Of a stretch of 15,641 nucleotides of DNA, positions 12,688 through 15,641 are shown one piece after another. This DNA comes from CAYOVG01 sp964407285. Lineage in GTDB: Bacteria; Desulfobacterota; Syntrophobacteria; Syntrophobacterales; Syntrophobacteraceae. The notes beneath the pieces are model-generated. The model had not been told where the DNA came from. It saw only the letters and a list, made by a program, of their open reading frames with translations, and searched no databases. Position numbers and translations under genes: made by a program. The stretch's first letter is position 1. Each line of letters opens with the position of its first letter. The DNA is taken from the NCBI GenBank assembly GCA_964407285.1, contig CAYOVG010000150.1:1-15641 (forward strand), read 5' to 3'.

Positions 12688-13512
12688 TTAATTCTTGCGG
12701 CGACGCACGATCAGCTTGTCGCTCGGCTTCGGCTTACGGGTCCGGTACCCCTTGGTCGGAACACCCCAGGGCGTACAGGGATGGCGACCACCGGAACTCC
12801 TGCCTTCGCCGCCGCCCATCGGATGGTCCACCGGGTTCATGGCCACGCCGCGGACATGAGGTCTGCGCCCCAGCCAGCGTTTGCGTCCGGCCTTACCCAG
12901 CGAAACGTTTTCATGTTCGATATTCCCCACCTGGCCGATGGTCGCCTTGCATTCGATCGGCACCTTGCGCATTTCGCTGGAAGGCATGCGAAGGATCGCA
13001 TAGTCGCCTTCCTTGGCCATCAACTGAGCACCTGCTCCGGCAGAGCGGGCCATCTGCGCACCCTTGCCCGGTTTCATCTCTACATTGTGGACGATGGTAC
13101 CCAGCGGGATGCTCTTGAGCCTCAAGCAGTTGCCCGGCTTGATATCGGCTGAATCGCTGGCTATCACCTTGTCCCCGACCGTAAGGCCCACGGGTGCGAT
13201 GATGTACCTCTTTTCCCCATCCACATAGTTGAGAAGGGCGATATGGGCCGACCGTATGGGATCGTATTCAATGCTGGCCACCTTTGCCGGAATCTCTTCC
13301 TTATTTCGCTTGAAGTCGATGATCCGGTAGAGCTGCTTGTGGCCCCCGCCCCGGTGCCAGGCGGTAACCCGGCCATGATTGTTTCTCCCACCCGATTTCT
13401 TGAGCGGCTCCACCAGGCTTCTTTCCGGTTTCTTCTTCGTGATCTCTTCCAGCGTCTGATATGTCTGAAACCGGCGGCCGGGGGAGGTCGGATTTACCTT
13501 TCTAATACCCAT
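12688..13512 (-). CDS. rplB: Ribosomal protein L2
   Basis: L2 is needed for subunit joining and peptidyl-transferase assembly. I start at ATG 13512, giving 274 residues (MGIRKVNPTSPGRRFQTYQT). A GTG one codon upstream is also possible but lies too close to the GAGGGAA site. Marks are GGRNNHGRVTAWHRGGGHKQ (41-60), the central SIPLGTIVHNVEMKPGKGAQ with ARSAGAGAQLMAKEG, and the C-terminal RGVAMNPVDHPMGGGEGRSS. Asp229-His230 match the conserved D228/H229 of E. coli. PMGGG in place of the enterobacterial PHGGG recalls deltaproteobacterial L2. Confidence 0.97.
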   Translation of the reverse strand: MGIRKVNPTSPGRRFQTYQTLEEITKKKPERSLVEPLKKSGGRNNHGRVTAWHRGGGHKQLYRIIDFKRNKEEIPAKVASIEYDPIRSAHIALLNYVDGEKRYIIAPVGLTVGDKVIASDSADIKPGNCLRLKSIPLGTIVHNVEMKPGKGAQMARSAGAGAQLMAKEGDYAILRMPSSEMRKVPIECKATIGQVGNIEHENVSLGKAGRKRWLGRRPHVRGVAMNPVDHPMGGGEGRSSGGRHPCTPWGVPTKGYRTRKPKPSDKLIVRRRKN

Positions 13513-13551
13513 CACTTCCCTCTTTGAACGGAAATATGTTTGTCTCCGTCA

Positions 13552-13845
13552 CTATGCGCCTTCAAAGAACTCTACACGCTGTCCCGGCTTGATAGTGACA
13601 ATGGCTTTCTTCCAATCGGGGCCCTTTGTAAAGTAGCGGCCCACGCGCTTCACTTTGCCCTTCACATTCGCCGTGGTCACATCGAGAACGTTGACCCTGA
13701 AGATCTGTTCCACGGCCTTCCTGATCTCGATCTTGTTGGCGCGTCGGTCCACTTCGAAAAAGAGCTTGTTGCCGACTTCTTTCTCGACGGTGCTCTTTTC
13801 CGTGATGAGAGGGCGCTTAAGTACCTGGTACGCGTTCTTGCTCAT
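13552..13845 (-). CDS. rplW: Ribosomal protein L23
   Basis: The 97-residue product is a normal length for L23, a tunnel-exit protein and docking site for trigger factor, SRP and the translocon. It begins MSKNAYQVLKRPLITEKSTV and shows KLFFEVDRRANKIEIRKAVE, QIFRVNVLDVTTANVKGKVK and the end KKAIVTIKPGQRVEFFEGA. Its ATG overlaps the rplD stop (ATGA), so the two are likely coupled. Confidence 0.98.
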   Translation of the reverse strand: MSKNAYQVLKRPLITEKSTVEKEVGNKLFFEVDRRANKIEIRKAVEQIFRVNVLDVTTANVKGKVKRVGRYFTKGPDWKKAIVTIKPGQRVEFFEGA

Positions 13846-14471
13846 GCTCCTACTCCTAGTGTCTCCTCGATCTTCCCAACGGTTTCCCGGGTCAGGACCA
13901 GGTTGTGGTACTTGAGCAGGTCATACACATTCAACCCTTCCGACCTCAAGACCTTCACGTTCGGGAGATTGCGGGCCGACCTTTCGATATTCTCATCCCG
14001 CTGCCCGAGCACCACCAGGGTTTTCCCAAGCTCGAACCGGTTCAGGATCGCGGCAAAGTCCTTCGTCTTGATGCGCTCGAGCTGCAGGTTGTCCAGCACC
14101 GTCATCTCACGGTCCAGAAGCTTCTGTGTGAGCGCCATCTTAAGGGCCAGCCGGCGAACCTTCTTGGGGACCTTGATCTCGTAAGACCTGGGATGGGGTC
14201 CGTGTATGACTCCGCCGCCGCGCCATATCGGAGAACGGCTGGTGCCGGCGCGGGCGCGTCCCGTTCCCTTCTGCCGCCAGGGTTTCTTTCCCCCGCCCGA
14301 GACGTCGCTGCGTCCCTTGGTCTGTACGGTCCCGGCCCTTCTTTTTGCAAGCTGGTACACCACCACCTGGTGCAAAACATGGGTGCTCACTTCAACGGCA
14401 AAAACATCGTCATTCAGCTGGAGCTGCCCCACCACTTCACGATTCATATTAAACAGATCCACAGTTGGCAT
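13842..14471 (-). CDS. rplD: Ribosomal protein L4
   Basis: L4 is an early 50S assembly protein whose loop reaches into the exit tunnel; in E. coli it also represses the S10 operon by attenuation. The 209-residue product has the tunnel loop at about 53-95 (GRSDVSGGGKKPWRQKGTGR, then ARAGTSRSPIWRGGGVIHGP), followed by KVPKKVRRLALKMALTQKLL and the globular end. I see no E. coli-like L4 leader upstream of rpsJ. It lies 39 bases after rplC. Confidence 0.98.
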   Translation of the reverse strand: MPTVDLFNMNREVVGQLQLNDDVFAVEVSTHVLHQVVVYQLAKRRAGTVQTKGRSDVSGGGKKPWRQKGTGRARAGTSRSPIWRGGGVIHGPHPRSYEIKVPKKVRRLALKMALTQKLLDREMTVLDNLQLERIKTKDFAAILNRFELGKTLVVLGQRDENIERSARNLPNVKVLRSEGLNVYDLLKYHNLVLTRETVGKIEETLGVGA

Positions 14472-14510
14472 GGTGATCCTCGAATCTCCTACGAACCATT
14501 CCGCCCGGTA

Positions 14511-15146
14511 TCACTTGGCTCGATTAGTCTTGCGAATGAACAGTATCCCATTAGGGGCTCCGGGAACTGCTCCCTTTAGCAGCAGAAGGTTCTGTTCCGG
14601 GAGGATGTCCAGGATCTTGAGATTGAGCTGCGTTACTCGTGCGTTCCCCTTCTGCCCCGGCATCTTCTTCCCTTTGATCACGCGACCGGGGTACGTGGCG
14701 TTACCGGTCGAACCCGGCTCCCGGATATTCTTGCAGCCATGAGTGACAGGGCCCCTGTGGAATCCCCAACGCTTGATGGTTCCTGCAAAACCTTTACCCT
14801 TACTGGTTGCGATGATATCAACGTTCTCACCCGCCTGGAAAACATCCTCGGATGTAATCTGCTGGCCCACTTCGTAGTCCTCGACATCTTCCACGCGCAC
14901 TTCGCGCAGCACCTTGAAGTAGCCTTGCCCGGCCTTGTCGAGGTGTCCCTTCTCCGGCCTGCTGACGTTTTTGGCCTTGCGGGTCCCGAATCCAATCTGC
15001 AGGGCTGTGTACTTATCACGTTCCAGCGTTTTGATCTGGGTGACGAAGCACGGCCCCGCCTCAACGACGGTCACCGGTATGACGGCGCCATCCTCCCCAA
15101 AAAGCTGGGTCATCCCCACCTTGCGTCCTAATATAGCTTTAATCAT
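14511..15146 (-). CDS. rplC: Ribosomal protein L3
   Basis: L3 starts 50S assembly and reaches to the peptidyl-transferase centre. I start at ATG 15146, giving 211 residues that begin MIKAILGRKVGMTQLFGEDG. A longer frame upstream (22 residues) does not match the family. Marks are VTVVEAGPCFVTQIKT, SKGKGFAGTIKRWGFHRGPV (115-134), then REPGSTGNATYPGRVIKGKK and MPGQKGNARVT. Gln165 corresponds to the residue methylated by PrmB in E. coli (Gln150). The ribosome binding site is weak (GAGAG). It lies 46 bases after rpsJ. Confidence 0.97.
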   Translation of the reverse strand: MIKAILGRKVGMTQLFGEDGAVIPVTVVEAGPCFVTQIKTLERDKYTALQIGFGTRKAKNVSRPEKGHLDKAGQGYFKVLREVRVEDVEDYEVGQQITSEDVFQAGENVDIIATSKGKGFAGTIKRWGFHRGPVTHGCKNIREPGSTGNATYPGRVIKGKKMPGQKGNARVTQLNLKILDILPEQNLLLLKGAVPGAPNGILFIRKTNRAK

Positions 15147-15192
15147 GGCAAAATGCTCTCTTTCCCAAATGAAACACCCGCCCGGCGGCCTT

Positions 15193-15504
15193 CTAGAGCT
15201 TGATCTCCACATCGACTCCCGCGGAAAGATCCAGCTTCATAAGAGAGTCGACCGTCTGCTGCGTCGGCTCCAAAATGTCGATGAGACGCTTATGAACGCG
15301 AATCTCAAACTGCTCCCGAGATTTCTTGTCGATATGGGGAGATCTGAGGACCGTATAGCGTTGTATTCTCGTCGGCAGCGGAATCGGTCCCGCCACCCTC
15401 GCACCGGTCTTCTTGGCCGTCGATACGATCTCGTTGGCGGATTGATCGAGCAACTTGTGATCGTATGCCTTCAAGCGGATGCGAATTCTTTGATTCGTCA
15501 TCAT
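15193..15504 (-). CDS. rpsJ: Ribosomal protein S10 (NusE)
   Basis: S10 is a 30S head protein and also acts in antitermination with NusB. The 103-residue product begins MMTNQRIRIRLKAYDHKLLD; the first two codons are both ATG, so the start could be 15504 or 15501. The family signature VLRSPHIDKKSREQFEIRVH spans about 52-71, and KRLIDILEPTQQTVDSLMKL follows. AGGA precedes the start at slightly long spacing. It is the first gene of the S10-type segment, 82 bases after tuf. Confidence 0.98.
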   Translation of the reverse strand: MMTNQRIRIRLKAYDHKLLDQSANEIVSTAKKTGARVAGPIPLPTRIQRYTVLRSPHIDKKSREQFEIRVHKRLIDILEPTQQTVDSLMKLDLSAGVDVEIKL

Positions 15505-15525
15505 GATTATCGTTCCTGCTTTTCT

Positions 15526-15554
15526 ATTCTATGCGGAACCGCGGAGCAGGTAAA
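15526..15554 (-). promoter_or_regulatory. Possible promoter in the tuf–rpsJ gap
   Basis: The minus strand reads TTTACC (15554-15549), a 17-base spacer and TAGAAT (15531-15526), which is five of six for the -10 and four of six for the -35. A start near 15519 would leave only about 15 bases to the rpsJ ATG and would cut into its ribosome binding site, which weakens the call. Read-through from tuf is an equal possibility, as I see no terminator between them. Confidence 0.3.
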
Positions 15555-15586
15555 GCGCTCCACCTCCGATTATTGACTGATGCCTC

Positions 15587-15641
15587 TTATTTAATGATGT
15601 CGGTAACGACGCCCGCGCCGACGGTTCTGCCGCCCTCGCGA
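15587..15641 (-). CDS. tuf: Elongation factor Tu, last 17 codons (cut by window edge)
   Basis: The minus strand from the right edge reads one base and then REGGRTVGAGVVTDIIK followed by TAA (15589-15587). This is the C-terminal end of domain III of EF-Tu. EF-Tu brings aminoacyl-tRNA to the ribosome. A tuf copy directly upstream of rpsJ is common, for instance in str–S10 clusters. Length, start and other properties lie outside the window. Confidence 0.93.
   Translation of the reverse strand, partial: REGGRTVGAGVVTDIIK

Noticed and set aside
15147..15212. Longer L3 start giving 22 extra residues
   Set aside because: L3 begins at the MIKAILGRKVGMTQ motif at ATG 15146. The extension is Arg/Ser/Pro-rich and would run into the rpsJ stop region.

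Overview
The window is one continuous block of translation genes, almost all read from the minus strand. It is the classic bacterial S10–spc–alpha ribosomal protein supercluster, and in transcription order it runs from right to left. It opens with the last codons of an EF-Tu gene (tuf, 15587-15641). The S10-type segment follows: rpsJ, rplC, rplD, rplW, rplB, rpsS, rplV, rpsC, rplP, rpmC, rpsQ. The spc-type segment is rplN, rplX, rplE, rpsN, rpsH, rplF, rplR, rpsE, rpmD, rplO, secY, adk. The alpha-type segment is infA, rpmJ, rpsM, rpsK, rpsD, rpoA and the first 141 codons of rplQ, which is cut by the left edge. That makes 31 protein genes, two of them partial. I saw no tRNA, rRNA, CRISPR array or transposase gene.

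The organism is most likely a moderately GC-rich Gram-negative bacterium. Several features suggest Desulfobacterota/deltaproteobacteria: the gene order, the L2 motif DHPMGGGEG, an L24 with a four-cysteine tail, and four-cysteine S4 and S14. The lineage is inference from remembered family patterns, not from a search.

The genes work together. They supply roughly half of the ribosomal proteins, the initiation factor IF-1, the alpha subunit of RNA polymerase, the SecY translocation channel and adenylate kinase. Packing is tight, with several ATGA or TAATG stop/start overlaps (rplD/rplW, rpsS/rplV, rplP/rpmC, rpmC/rpsQ). Six genes clearly start at GTG or TTG: secY, rpsE and rpsS at GTG; rpsC, rpsN and rpsD at TTG.

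Two places break the packing. Between adk and infA there is a gap of about 460 bases with no gene, at the place where many bacteria carry map (methionine aminopeptidase). It ends in a near-consensus sigma-70 promoter (TTTACA, 17 bases, TATAAT) and a leader that can fold just before infA. Between rplV and rpsC, normally adjacent genes, there is a 260-base gap holding an imperfect 30-base inverted repeat built from 8-base units, flanked by short inverted ends. It looks like a small non-coding, palindromic insertion. This is the most unusual structure in the window. No new protein system is visible; the rest is a highly conserved housekeeping locus.
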